The translations under genes and the position numbers were made by a program. This document shows positions 1 through 7,541 of a stretch of 64,000 nucleotides of DNA, one piece after another; positions within the stretch are counted from its first letter, which is position 1, and each line of letters starts with the position of its first letter. Below the pieces are notes generated by a model. The model saw only the letters and a list, made by a program, of their open reading frames with translations. It had not been told where the DNA came from and did not search any database. Source of the DNA: Pusillimonas sp044464525 (GTDB lineage: Bacteria > Pseudomonadota > Gammaproteobacteria > Burkholderiales > Burkholderiaceae_B); NCBI RefSeq assembly GCF_044464525.1, contig NZ_JBIQLE010000017.1, positions 1 to 64,000 on the forward strand. Direction: 5' to 3'.

Positions 1-57
1 GACGACATCGTGACGATACTGGCCGTGCGTCATCAGCGCGAGTCGGACTACCATTGA
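1..57 (+). pseudogene. C-terminal fragment of a RelE/ParE-type toxin (cut by window edge)
   Basis: The first 18 codons read DDIVTILAVRHQRESDYH and then stop (TGA at 55-57). This ending resembles the last strand of ParE/RelE-family ribonuclease or gyrase toxins, where a run like 'ILAVRHQRE' closes the protein. The rest lies outside the window, so whether the gene is intact cannot be told. Two further toxin-antitoxin pieces follow directly, which supports the assignment. The call rests on 18 residues and is tentative. Confidence 0.5.
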
Positions 58-68
58 GATGTGCTGAG

Positions 69-218
69 TCAGGGCGGGTGCTCGGCCTGAACAACGATAC
101 GCACGCCCAGCGCCTTACATACTTTGGCGATCGTGTCGAAGCGTGGGCTGGCGTCGGCCCGTAGGGCCTTGTAAAGAGATTCGCGGCCAATGCCGGCGGC
201 CTCCGCAATTTGCGTCAT
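69..218 (-). pseudogene. HigA-like antidote protein, N-terminally truncated
   Basis: The 49 codons from ATG 218 encode MTQIAEAAGIGRESLYKAL and onward through RFDTIAKVCKALGVRI. This is the helix-turn-helix half of the 'addiction module antidote' family (COG3636), which is normally about 95-100 residues long. The usual N-terminal half is missing. The reading frame stays open upstream only for a few codons (ARG before the Met) and then meets the toxin fragment in another frame. The start ATG overlaps the toxin stop (ATGA), as in intact higBA pairs, but here this seems to be created by a deletion. Probably non-functional, although a small DNA-binding peptide could still be made. Confidence 0.65.
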
Positions 219-403
219 GCCCCGCGCACTTGGTTTTCCTCGTCGTATCTCAGGGTGCGGGCCAACTCTTTGGCCCGCTTGATGTCGCGGCTTTGTGTGG
301 CCTTGCTGCCACCTCCCAGCATGACGATCAGCACATCACCCTGTTCGATGTAGTACATGCGCCAGCCAGGGCCGAAGAACTCGCGCATCTCACTGATACC
401 TTT
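215..403 (-). pseudogene. HigB-like (phage Gp49-type) toxin remnant
   Basis: Codons on the minus strand from about 403 to the stop at 215 encode KGISEMREFFGPGWRMYYIE, then a QGDVLIVMLGGGSKATQ segment and an AKELA helix. This is the conserved C-terminal two-thirds of the RelE-fold 'addiction module killer protein' family. The N-terminal part (normally about 40 residues) is not recognisable upstream, where the open frame continues into unrelated sequence. The final residues (NQVRGA) run into the antidote fragment in a shifted frame. I read the pair as a higBA module collapsed by deletion. Confidence 0.6.
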
Positions 404-547
404 GTCTTGACTACACGCAGGTTTGCTTTCGGCTGCCACTGGGGGGCGATCACCAAGCAGATTTCCCCTCTTTCGGGCAAGCGACGATGCGCCCCGGCTC
501 CCCGCCAGGCGGCCAGGGCGCGTGCGGAAGCAGCCCGTGCGCTGCCG

Positions 548-859
548 GTGTTCGAACTGTCGTTCGACGTGAAACCCGGCGTGTCCATTGTCCGGCGCCA
601 TGTCAAGCTCAGCAAAGAAGCCGACGCAGCCATCACACACGAATTGATCGAATTGCTGGGCCGCGCCACCGTGCAACTGCACCAGAAGGTCGGCAACCAG
701 CGCCGCGTGTTGCGCAGCGCGGTGACTCACTGGCTGGAGGACGCACGGGCGCGTCAGGCCAAGGCGCCCAAGCGCCTGTCCAAAGCTCTGGACGGCCCCT
801 CTGTCAGCGATGATTTCATGTCTGAACGCGCCATGCCGCTGGCTACGTGGGGCCTATAA
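548..859 (+). CDS. Unrecognised protein, probably truncated or partly decayed
   Basis: An open frame ends at TAA 857-859. From about 548 (a GTG) it encodes a plausible soluble protein segment beginning VFELSFDVKPGVS, followed by a charged helical stretch (HELIELLGRATVQLHQKV) and an Arg/Lys-rich tail. The frame is open further 5' to 143, but that part is antisense to the toxin remnant and does not look coding, so the original start is unknown. I do not recognise the family. It sits between the toxin-antitoxin debris and tRNA-Phe, so it may be the residual end of an integrated element. Confidence 0.35.
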   Translation: MFELSFDVKPGVSIVRRHVKLSKEADAAITHELIELLGRATVQLHQKVGNQRRVLRSAVTHWLEDARARQAKAPKRLSKALDGPSVSDDFMSERAMPLATWGL

Positions 860-865
860 CGCAAA

Positions 866-889
866 ACGCCACCCGGTTAGAGGTGGCGT
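866..889 (-). terminator. Rho-independent terminator of tRNA-Phe
   Basis: On the minus strand an 8-bp stem ACGCCACC/GGTGGCGT with an 8-nt loop is followed by TTTTGC. It lies 14 nt beyond the tRNA 3' end. Confidence 0.7.
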
Positions 890-902
890 AAATGCAATTC
901 GT

Positions 903-978
903 TGGTGGCCTGGGGCGGAATCGAACCACCGACACGCGGATTTTCAATCCGCTGCTCTACCGACTGAGCTACCAGGCC
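903..978 (-). tRNA. tRNA-Phe (anticodon GAA)
   Basis: The reverse strand gives a 76-nt cloverleaf. The acceptor stem is GGCCTGG/CCAGGCC, and the D arm begins TAGCTCAGTCGGTAGAGCA. The anticodon arm CGGAT-TGAAAAT-CCG carries GAA, the T arm is GTGGTTCGATTCC, the discriminator is A, and the CCA end is encoded at 903-905. The 3' end faces the toxin-antitoxin debris, the usual side for integration of mobile islands, although no second att copy is seen in the window. Confidence 0.97.
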
Positions 979-1353
979 AACAAAGGCGAAATGATACACG
1001 AATTTTTGACCGGATGCTGGCGGTGCGGAAAATCAGACCTTGCTTCGCTGCCCACTTCGAACGTCTTATATGCACCCTAATTGATAATAGCCCGCCCACA
1101 CCTGGCTTTGTAAAAACAGTTGGCTTTGACTCGGATAAGCGGATCAGCCGATGCGTGTTGGCATCCATTGCACGCGGTGCACGAGAGGACATCATTGTTT
1201 CGGCCCAGCGTTTTGCCGATTCGGCGCAGATCCAAAGCCGTCAAGGTCCGCCTCTTAAACCAAGGGTTTATCCCTACAGGCCCGTCCGGGTATAATCATG
1301 TTCAGTTGGGCTAGCTATGTGCCGCTCATTCCTGTCAGTTCCTGCTCTTGCTT
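979..1353. other. Divergent intergenic region between tRNA-Phe and hemA
   Basis: No gene is supported in these 375 bases. A TATCAT at 991-996 (minus strand) is well placed as the -10 of the tRNA promoter, about 13 bp before the tRNA 5' end, but its -35 is poor. A perfect TATAAT lies at 1291-1296 on the plus strand. Short open frames here are fragmentary. Confidence 0.5.
1268..1296 (+). promoter_or_regulatory. Probable hemA promoter
   Basis: A perfect -10 hexamer TATAAT lies at 1291-1296, with a weak -35 (TTATCC) 17 bp upstream. A start near 1303 would leave a leader of about 50 nt before the hemA ATG. Confidence 0.45.
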
Positions 1354-2628
1354 ATGTCCGTAGACGTCCTTACTTTCGGTTTGAATCACGTCTCCGCTCC
1401 GGTATCGGTGCGCGAGCGCGTGGCCATGCCTTTGGAAGTCATGCGGCCGGCGATTGAAGGGCTCAGGTCGGCATTCGGCTCTTCCGTGCGCGAGGCGGCT
1501 ATTTTGTCCACCTGTAATCGCACCGAAATCTATTGTGCGGCCGAGCCGCACGTATCCGACAAAATCCCAGCCTGGCTCGCCGATTTCAACAAGGTCGAGT
1601 CGGGCAGTTTGCAGCCGCACCTATATCGCTACCATCAGAACGAAGCGGTACGGCATGCTTTCCGCGTGGCCAGCGGGCTTGATTCCATGGTGTTGGGCGA
1701 GCCGCAAATTCTCGGCCAAATGAAAGACGCCGTGCGCGCCGCATCCGAGGCGGGTGCTTTGGGCACCTTGTTGCACCAACTGTTTCAGCGTACCTTTTCG
1801 GTAGCAAAGGAAGTTCGCTCGCAAACAGCCATTGGCGCGCATTCGGTGTCAATGGCGGCGGCAGCGGTGCGTCTGGCCGAACGCGTGTTCGGCGACATGT
1901 CTCAAACCAATGTGCTGTTTGTCGGCGCAGGCGAAATGATCGAGCTTTGCGCCACGCATTTTGCAGCGCTGAAGCCGCGCAATATGGTGGTGGCCAACCG
2001 CACAGTCGAACGAGCGGATATTCTGGCGTCGCGCTTTTCAGCCAAGGCGATGAAGCTTACCGATCTTCCCGGCTGCCTGGCCGATTTCGACGTCATTGTT
2101 TCCTGTACGGCCAGCTCCTTGCCCATCCTCGGCCTGGGGATGGTGGAAAGGGCTACGCGTTCGCGACGACACAAGCCCATGGTCATGATCGACCTTGCCG
2201 TCCCGCGCGATATCGAAACCGAGGTCGGCCGCCTGGCTGACGTCTATCTCTATACGGTCGACGATCTGGGCCGCATGGTGCAAAGCGGCACCGACGCGCG
2301 TCGGGCGGCAGTGGTGCAGGCCGAGGCCATAATCGAAACGCGGGTGCAAAATTTCATGCACTGGCTGCAAAACCGCCAGATCGTGCCCGCCATCGTCGAT
2401 ATCCATCAGGCGGCCGATCAAGTTCGCCAAGCAGAACTCGACAAGGCCCGTCGTCTGCTGGCCAAGGGCGAATCACCCGAAGCGGTGCTCGAGCAACTGG
2501 CTCACGCCCTTACACAGAAATACATGCACGGCCCGCTGTCGGCGCTCAATCGCAGCGAAGATGCCGAACGCGAGCAGCTTCTCAATCTGCTGCCGCGCCT
2601 GTTGCCTCGCACTGAACGCCGTCGTTAG
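1354..2628 (+). CDS. hemA: Glutamyl-tRNA reductase
   Basis: Reduces Glu-tRNA(Glu) with NADPH to glutamate-1-semialdehyde, the first step of C5 tetrapyrrole synthesis. The 424-residue protein has the catalytic cysteine in STCNRTEIY (Cys54 from the ATG at 1354) and the conserved GLDSMVLGEPQILGQ segment near 110. The NADPH-binding fold has VLFVGAGEM near 190, and the C-terminal dimerisation helix contains ALTQKYMHGPL. An in-frame TTG lies two codons upstream, but ATG 1354 gives the usual N terminus (MSVDVLTFGLNH). prfA follows 60 bp downstream in the same direction, the common hemA-prfA-prmC order. Uroporphyrinogen decarboxylase (hemE) lies elsewhere in the window at 20 kb. Confidence 0.98.
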   Translation: MSVDVLTFGLNHVSAPVSVRERVAMPLEVMRPAIEGLRSAFGSSVREAAILSTCNRTEIYCAAEPHVSDKIPAWLADFNKVESGSLQPHLYRYHQNEAVRHAFRVASGLDSMVLGEPQILGQMKDAVRAASEAGALGTLLHQLFQRTFSVAKEVRSQTAIGAHSVSMAAAAVRLAERVFGDMSQTNVLFVGAGEMIELCATHFAALKPRNMVVANRTVERADILASRFSAKAMKLTDLPGCLADFDVIVSCTASSLPILGLGMVERATRSRRHKPMVMIDLAVPRDIETEVGRLADVYLYTVDDLGRMVQSGTDARRAAVVQAEAIIETRVQNFMHWLQNRQIVPAIVDIHQAADQVRQAELDKARRLLAKGESPEAVLEQLAHALTQKYMHGPLSALNRSEDAEREQLLNLLPRLLPRTERRR

Positions 2629-2688
2629 CGACGCTGCCTGGTTCCGTCTGCGCGCTTCTTCTTCAAAAAACTCTTCCGTTCCTTCTAT

Positions 2689-3768
2689 ATGAAAAGTTCC
2701 ATGCGCAGCCGGTTGGAGCAGCTTGCTCACCGGCTGATCGAGATCGATGCCATGCTTGCCGAGCCCGAAATCGCAGGCAATATGGATAAATTCCGCAAGC
2801 TGTCGCGCGAGCGCGCCGAGCTGGACCCTGTCGTCCAGGCCTTCAACGATTTCGTGCGTACAGAAACCGACATGCAGGCCGCCCAAGAGATGATGGGCGA
2901 CCCCGAAATGAAGGAGATGGCGGAAGAGGAATACGAGCTGGGCAAGAATCGCATTGAAGAGCTGGAGGCAGAGCTGCAGATATTGCTGCTGCCGCGCGAC
3001 CCCGACGATGACCGCAATGTGTTTCTTGAAATCCGCGCAGGTACCGGAGGAGACGAAAGTGCGCTGTTCGCGGGTGATTTGCTGCGCATGTATAGCCGTT
3101 ACGCCGAGAACCTGGGCTGGAAGGTCGAGTTGATGTCTGAAAGTCCGTCTGAAATCGGCGGCTATAAAGAGGTGATCGCCCGCATTGACGGAGACTCGGT
3201 GTATGGGCGGCTGAAGTTCGAATCGGGTGCGCATCGTGTGCAGCGGGTTCCTGAAACTGAAACGCAGGGCCGCATTCATACGTCGGCGTGCACGGTGGCT
3301 GTTCTGCCCCAAGCCGATGCTCAAAGCGACATCAATATCAATCCGGCCGATTTGCGCGTTGATACCTTTCGAGCCAGCGGCGCCGGCGGGCAGCACGTCA
3401 ACAAGACCGATTCGGCGGTGCGCCTTACCCACTTGCCCACGGGCCTGGTGGTGGAGTGCCAAGACGACCGTTCCCAGCATCGCAATAGGGACAAGGCCAT
3501 GCAGGTATTGGCCGCCCGGCTCAAGGACATGCAGCAGCAAGAGCAGCAAAGCAAAGAAGCCGCTCAGCGCAAGAGCCTGGTGGGTTCGGGCGACCGTTCA
3601 GAGCGCATCCGCACCTACAATTATCCCCAGGGGCGGGTAACTGATCACCGCATCAACCTTACCTTGTATAAGCTTCAAGGCATTATGGAAGGCGATCTCG
3701 AAGAGCTGACGGGGGCTCTGCGCACTGAACACCAGGCCGAGCAGCTCGCCGCGCTGGGCGAGGCGTAG
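2689..3768 (+). CDS. prfA: Peptide chain release factor 1
   Basis: Recognises UAA and UAG in the ribosomal A site and triggers hydrolysis of peptidyl-tRNA. The 359-residue length is standard. The catalytic GGQ is at residues 233-235 within RASGAGGQHVNKTDS, and its glutamine is the target of the methylase encoded next door. The anticodon-like P-x-T tripeptide is PET at 188-190 in HRVQRVPETETQGR. The acidic, helical N-terminal domain (1-100) and the ERIRTYNYPQGRVTDHR segment are typical. The gene ends one base before the prmC start, so the two are probably translationally coupled. Confidence 0.98.
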   Translation: MKSSMRSRLEQLAHRLIEIDAMLAEPEIAGNMDKFRKLSRERAELDPVVQAFNDFVRTETDMQAAQEMMGDPEMKEMAEEEYELGKNRIEELEAELQILLLPRDPDDDRNVFLEIRAGTGGDESALFAGDLLRMYSRYAENLGWKVELMSESPSEIGGYKEVIARIDGDSVYGRLKFESGAHRVQRVPETETQGRIHTSACTVAVLPQADAQSDININPADLRVDTFRASGAGGQHVNKTDSAVRLTHLPTGLVVECQDDRSQHRNRDKAMQVLAARLKDMQQQEQQSKEAAQRKSLVGSGDRSERIRTYNYPQGRVTDHRINLTLYKLQGIMEGDLEELTGALRTEHQAEQLAALGEA

Positions 3769-3769
3769 T

Positions 3770-4594
3770 TTGTCGTCGGCTTGTGTGCGTAGCTTATTGC
3801 GCCAGAGCCCCTTGCCGCGTCTCGAAACGCAGATGCTGTTGCAATACGCACTGGATGTATCGCGCGTCTGGCTAATAGCCCACGATACCGATGCCCTCGA
3901 GGCGGCGCAGCTTGCCCGGTACGAGTCGCTGCTGGCCCGGCGCTTGGCCGGCGAGCCCATGGCGTATCTTATTGGCCATCGTGAGTTCATGGGTTACGAC
4001 TTTAAAGTCGAGCCCGGCGTGTTGATCCCCAGGCCGGAAACCGAGTTGCTGGTGGAAGTCGCCGTCGCTGAACTTGCTCGACGAGGCGTTGAAAAGCCGC
4101 GAGTGCTTGATTTGGGTACAGGCAGTGGCGCCATTGCCGTGTCGGTGGCCCTGGCCCGACCAGACGCCGTGGTCGTTGCCACCGATCTTAGTGCCACAGC
4201 CTTGGATGTGGCGCGCCGCAACGCGAACGCGCTGGGGGCGCAAGTGACATTTTTGCAAGGAAGCTGGTTCGAGGCTTTGGCGGGGCAGCCGGCCTTTGAT
4301 CTGATTGTGTCGAATCCGCCCTATATCCATAGCAGCGACCCCCATCTGAAGCACGGAGACCTGCGTTACGAGCCGGCCGCTGCGCTGACGGACGGCGGGG
4401 ACGGCCTGGGCGCGCTGGCGCATATTGTCACGCACGCTCCACAATGGCTGACGCCTGGCGGAGGTTTATGGATGGAGCACGGCTACGACCAGGCCGCCGC
4501 TGTGCGCCGGTTGTTGCAGGCGGCCGGCTTCAAGTACGTGAATAGCCACATTGACCTTGCGGGAATAGAGCGAATTTCTGGCGGCAACCTATAA
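3770..4594 (+). CDS. prmC: Release factor glutamine methyltransferase
   Basis: N5-methylates the glutamine of the GGQ motif in release factors, using SAM. The 274-residue protein has a helical N-terminal substrate-binding domain (1-90, ending GVLIPRPETE). The Rossmann methyltransferase domain has the SAM loop DLGTGSG at 114-120 and the catalytic NPPY at 182-185. The start appears to be TTG at 3770, one base after the prfA stop. No ATG exists near the expected N terminus, so the rare start is the best choice. The context (directly after its substrate gene) confirms the role. Confidence 0.95.
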   Translation: MSSACVRSLLRQSPLPRLETQMLLQYALDVSRVWLIAHDTDALEAAQLARYESLLARRLAGEPMAYLIGHREFMGYDFKVEPGVLIPRPETELLVEVAVAELARRGVEKPRVLDLGTGSGAIAVSVALARPDAVVVATDLSATALDVARRNANALGAQVTFLQGSWFEALAGQPAFDLIVSNPPYIHSSDPHLKHGDLRYEPAAALTDGGDGLGALAHIVTHAPQWLTPGGGLWMEHGYDQAAAVRRLLQAAGFKYVNSHIDLAGIERISGGNL

Positions 4595-4625
4595 TGAAGG
4601 TAATTATCAGGAGAGTTAGAACATC

Positions 4626-4958
4626 ATGAGCGAAGTACAAGATTTCATTCGCGAGACGGTCACTGCCCATCCCGTTGTCCTCTTCATGAAAGGCACGGCG
4701 CAGTTTCCACAGTGCGGCTTCTCTGGTCGCGCGATCCAGATTCTGAAGTCCTCTGGCGTTACCAAGCTGGTTACGGTCAATGTGCTCGAAGACGAGGAAG
4801 TCCGCCAAGGCATCAAAGAGTACGCCAATTGGCCCACGATCCCTCAGCTTTACGTCAAGGGCGAATTCCTGGGCGGCTCCGACATCGTCGCCGAGATGCA
4901 TGAAAGCGGCGAGCTGCTTGAAGCTCTGAAAGAGGCTGGCGCACTGGGCGATGAATAA
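4626..4958 (+). CDS. grxD: Monothiol glutaredoxin (Grx4 type)
   Basis: A 110-residue CGFS-type glutaredoxin that binds and transfers [2Fe-2S] clusters, often together with BolA-like proteins, rather than reducing disulfides. The active-site CGFS begins at Cys30 (FPQCGFSGRA). The glutathione-binding WPTIPQLYVKGEFLGGSDI segment follows at about 70-90. An AGGAGAG Shine-Dalgarno stretch lies about 10 bases before the ATG. It sits in a same-strand run with prmC and ubiX and is probably co-transcribed. Confidence 0.97.
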   Translation: MSEVQDFIRETVTAHPVVLFMKGTAQFPQCGFSGRAIQILKSSGVTKLVTVNVLEDEEVRQGIKEYANWPTIPQLYVKGEFLGGSDIVAEMHESGELLEALKEAGALGDE

Positions 4959-4976
4959 GCGCCCAGGGGCGTTTTC

Positions 4977-5564
4977 ATGAGCGCGCCAAAGCGTCGCCTT
5001 GTCGTAGGCATTACCGGCGCCACAGGCGCCATCTATGCCACGCGTCTGCTGCAGGCGGTGCGCGACGTGGGCGGTGTGGAAACGCATTTGGTGGTGTCGC
5101 CTCCAGGCGTGCTCAATATCAAGTACGAGCTTGGCTTGTCGCGTCAGCATGTCTATGACCTGGCCGATCATGTTTACAGTTTTCGCGATGTGGGCTCAGC
5201 GCTTGCAAGCGGCGGCTTCGCCACCACGGGCATGGTGGTTGTGCCATGCTCGATGCGCACCCTGTCTGCGGTGGCGCATGGCTTGTCCGACAACCTTATC
5301 ACCCGCGCGGCTGACGTAACGTTAAAAGAGCGTCGCCGCTTGGTGATGCTGGTGCGTGAAACGCCTTTCAACCTGGCTCATTTGCGCAATATGACAGCCG
5401 TGACCGAAATGGGCGGCATTGTCTTTCCGCCACTACCGGCTTTTTATCATCATCCGGCTACTATCGAAGAGATGGTCGACCATACTATCGTGCGCGTGCT
5501 TGACCTGTTCGATATCCATATTGATGGGCCCCGCTGGGAGGGCATGATTGAGTCTTCGAGCTGA
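4977..5564 (+). CDS. ubiX: Flavin prenyltransferase
   Basis: Joins dimethylallyl phosphate to FMN to make prenylated FMN, the cofactor of UbiD-type decarboxylases used in ubiquinone synthesis. The 195-residue size is standard. The N-terminal FMN-binding loop VVGITGATGAIYATRLL begins near residue 10. VVPCSMRTLSAVAHGLSDNL (85-110) and the ERRRLVMLVRETPFNLAHL segment contribute FMN and phosphate contacts. The start lies 18 bases after grxD. A matching ubiD is not in the window. Transcription downstream runs into a very large inverted repeat (5652-5746). Confidence 0.96.
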   Translation: MSAPKRRLVVGITGATGAIYATRLLQAVRDVGGVETHLVVSPPGVLNIKYELGLSRQHVYDLADHVYSFRDVGSALASGGFATTGMVVVPCSMRTLSAVAHGLSDNLITRAADVTLKERRRLVMLVRETPFNLAHLRNMTAVTEMGGIVFPPLPAFYHHPATIEEMVDHTIVRVLDLFDIHIDGPRWEGMIESSS

Positions 5565-5651
5565 TCGCTCTGTCATGTTTATCGTGCGGTGATTCGATGT
5601 GGCAGGGTTGAGTTGGTCTGGTTTAGGCGGGGCTGATTTGGGTGCTTAAGC

Positions 5652-5746
5652 GCCGCTGGAGGCTGGTGCAGCCAGTACCGGGCGGTCGGGCGGTTTGTGG
5701 CAGCGCCCTCCAACGCCCGGTACTGGCTGCACCAGCCTCCAGCGGC
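5652..5746. repeat. Perfect 33-bp inverted repeat with 29-nt spacer
   Basis: Left arm 5652-5684 (GCCGCTGGAGGCTGGTGCAG and on) and right arm 5714-5746 are exact reverse complements over 33 bases. It lies in the gap between convergent ubiX and ttcA. The RNA of either strand could fold into a very stable hairpin, but no run of T follows either arm. Nothing else in the gap 5565-5830 looks coding. A smaller hairpin (TGTGGCGC 5782-5789 / GCGCCACA 5800-5807) sits next to the ttcA end and may help termination. Function is unknown; it could be a bidirectional terminator or a short mobile palindrome. Confidence 0.9.
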
Positions 5747-5830
5747 TTGCGCTTGGGAATTATTGACGAGTGAGTATATTGTGTGGCGCCGCAGCGGCTG
5801 CGCCACAAGCGCCTGTGCCGCCGCTTCTAT

Positions 5831-6946
5831 TTAGCCTTCGTCTTCACCAGTTGTGCGCAGGTCGGTCATGAAGATGATGGGGCGCTTTCCGGCGGTCGGG
5901 CTTACGGCTTGGCTGGAATCGTGAGCGCTTCCATTCTCGACTTCGTCCGTATATTCGAAGCCTGCGACAGGCGCGTTGAAATCCTCTGAATCGAAGGCCA
6001 TGTCGCCCTCTTCGTCGGCGATGCCTGTTGTTTTCAAACCGGTGAAGTCGAATAGTTGGTTGTCCATCAGATGCGAGGGCACTACGCGGCTTAGGGCGCC
6101 GAACACATTCCACGAGCGGCCGGGCATTTTTCTGTCCCACTCGGCGATCATGCGATTCATTTCCTGGCGCTTGAGGTTTTCTTGCGAGCCGCACAGATTG
6201 CACGGGATGATCGGGAACTCTTTGAGCTTGGCGTACGCGATCAGGTCTTTCTCGGGCACATAGGCCAGGGGGCGGATGACGATGTGCTTGCCATCGTCTG
6301 ACATAAGCTTGGGTGGCATGGCCTTCATGCGGCCGCCGTAAAACAGATTCAGGAAGAAGGTGGCCAGGATGTCGTCGCGGTGATGGCCCAGCGCCACTTT
6401 GGTGGCGCCCAGTTCCGATGCCACGCGATACAGGATGGCCCGGCGCATGCGGGAACATAGCGAACACATCGTCTTGCCTTCTGGTATGACGCGTGTCACC
6501 ACTGAATAAGTATCCTGGGTCTCGATGTGGAAAGGCACTCCGAGCGCTTTCAGGTATTCGGGAAGCACATGGTCAGGAAAACCCGGCTGCTTCTGGTCGA
6601 GGTTGACGGCGACGATGTCGAACTTGAATGGGGCGCGTGCCTGGTGCGTAAGCAAAATGTCCAGAAGCCCGTACGAATCCTTGCCGCCCGACAGGCACAC
6701 CATGACCTTGTCGCCTTCCTCGATCATGTTGAAATCGGCGATGGCGCGACCGGTTTCGCGCATCAGGCGCTTGACCAGCTTATTGTCGTCAGTGCGTTGG
6801 CGGCGGTCACGAGCCGGCGGTCGAGTCATATTGGAATCGGTGTCGCCGGCTTCCGCAACGCGGCCGCTGGAGGAATCGGGGACAAGGGTATTGTGGGTAT
6901 TGGCGTCTTGCATGGCGGAGCCAGACGGTGCGATGGAGGGGGGCAT
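5831..6946 (-). CDS. ttcA: tRNA 2-thiocytidine(32) synthetase
   Basis: Thiolates cytidine 32 in certain tRNAs using ATP and a [4Fe-4S] cluster. The PP-loop ATPase motif CLSGGKDSYGLLDILL is present. Two CxxC pairs (CSLC and CNLC) supply the cluster ligands, and the LGHHRDDILATFFLNLFYGG segment is typical. The start is uncertain: the frame is open to a GTG at 6997, and ATGs lie at 6946, 6913 and 6829. The core begins after 6829, and the residues before it are Ser/Asp-rich with no clear Shine-Dalgarno sequence, so 6829 is also possible. The C-terminal tail (GDMAFDSEDFNAP onward) is longer than in E. coli and acidic. folB lies upstream on the same strand. Confidence 0.93.
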   Translation of the reverse strand: MPPSIAPSGSAMQDANTHNTLVPDSSSGRVAEAGDTDSNMTRPPARDRRQRTDDNKLVKRLMRETGRAIADFNMIEEGDKVMVCLSGGKDSYGLLDILLTHQARAPFKFDIVAVNLDQKQPGFPDHVLPEYLKALGVPFHIETQDTYSVVTRVIPEGKTMCSLCSRMRRAILYRVASELGATKVALGHHRDDILATFFLNLFYGGRMKAMPPKLMSDDGKHIVIRPLAYVPEKDLIAYAKLKEFPIIPCNLCGSQENLKRQEMNRMIAEWDRKMPGRSWNVFGALSRVVPSHLMDNQLFDFTGLKTTGIADEEGDMAFDSEDFNAPVAGFEYTDEVENGSAHDSSQAVSPTAGKRPIIFMTDLRTTGEDEG

Positions 6947-7044
6947 GGCTTGGGGCCTGTAAACACGAAAAGGGCAGTTGCCCGGGTGGGCAAACACCAG
7001 GCCGGCGCGGCGCCGGCGGCTTGATGAAAAATAAGCGGCGTTGG

Positions 7045-7404
7045 CTACCGGCGGCGATCCAGCTCGATGCCCACTGCGGCGCAGTCGGAAAAAGCGCTGG
7101 GCTTGCTGATGCGGATTTTAACCCGTTGCACTTCGGCGAACTCGCGGAAGAGCCTTTCGACCACGCGTTCGATCAGGGTTTCAAGCAGATTGACGTGGGC
7201 CTGGGTACATTCGTGCACGATGGCCTCGCGCAGCAGGCGGTAGTCCAGAACTGTCTGGATGTTTTGATCGTTTACCTGCTGGCCCACATCGACATCGAGT
7301 TCGGCGTCGATGTGCAGGGGCTGGGTGGCGCGAAGTTCGTGCTCGAGAATGCCGATGCGGGCGTCCAGCGCCAACTGGGAAAAGAATATGCGTCTAGTGG
7401 GCAT
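7045..7404 (-). CDS. folB: Dihydroneopterin aldolase
   Basis: Converts 7,8-dihydroneopterin to 6-hydroxymethyl-dihydropterin and glycolaldehyde in folate synthesis. The protein has 119 residues, the usual length for the tunnel-fold octameric family. Recognisable parts are the N-terminal DARIGILEHELRATQPL strand pair, the TVLDYRLLREAI helix and the LLETLIERVVERLF helix. The C-terminal VKIRISKPSAF contains the catalytic lysine. It reads in the same direction as ttcA, about 100 bp upstream of the ttcA start. Confidence 0.95.
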   Translation of the reverse strand: MPTRRIFFSQLALDARIGILEHELRATQPLHIDAELDVDVGQQVNDQNIQTVLDYRLLREAIVHECTQAHVNLLETLIERVVERLFREFAEVQRVKIRISKPSAFSDCAAVGIELDRRR

Positions 7405-7446
7405 GATGGGGCCTTGGAGCTATGCGTAAGAGAAGGGCGTTGTCGG

Positions 7447-7458
7447 ATGATATATCAT
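7447..7458. repeat. 12-bp perfect palindrome in the folB / flavoprotein divergent gap
   Basis: ATGATATATCAT reads identically on both strands. It lies 43 bp before the folB start and 84-99 bp before the starts of the divergent flavoprotein. It may be an operator or simply promoter DNA. Confidence 0.35.
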
Positions 7459-7541
7459 TGGCCTCACTATTCCAGCAGCCCTGTTGCTCAAGGCGGCGGG
7501 CGGCTGGCAAGCACAAGCTTTGCAGGTAGCAAGAACGACTC

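Noticed and set aside
143..547. N-terminal part of the long plus-strand frame ending at 859
   Set aside because: It is antisense to the recognisable HigB toxin fragment and has no protein-like features, so it is not counted as part of a gene.
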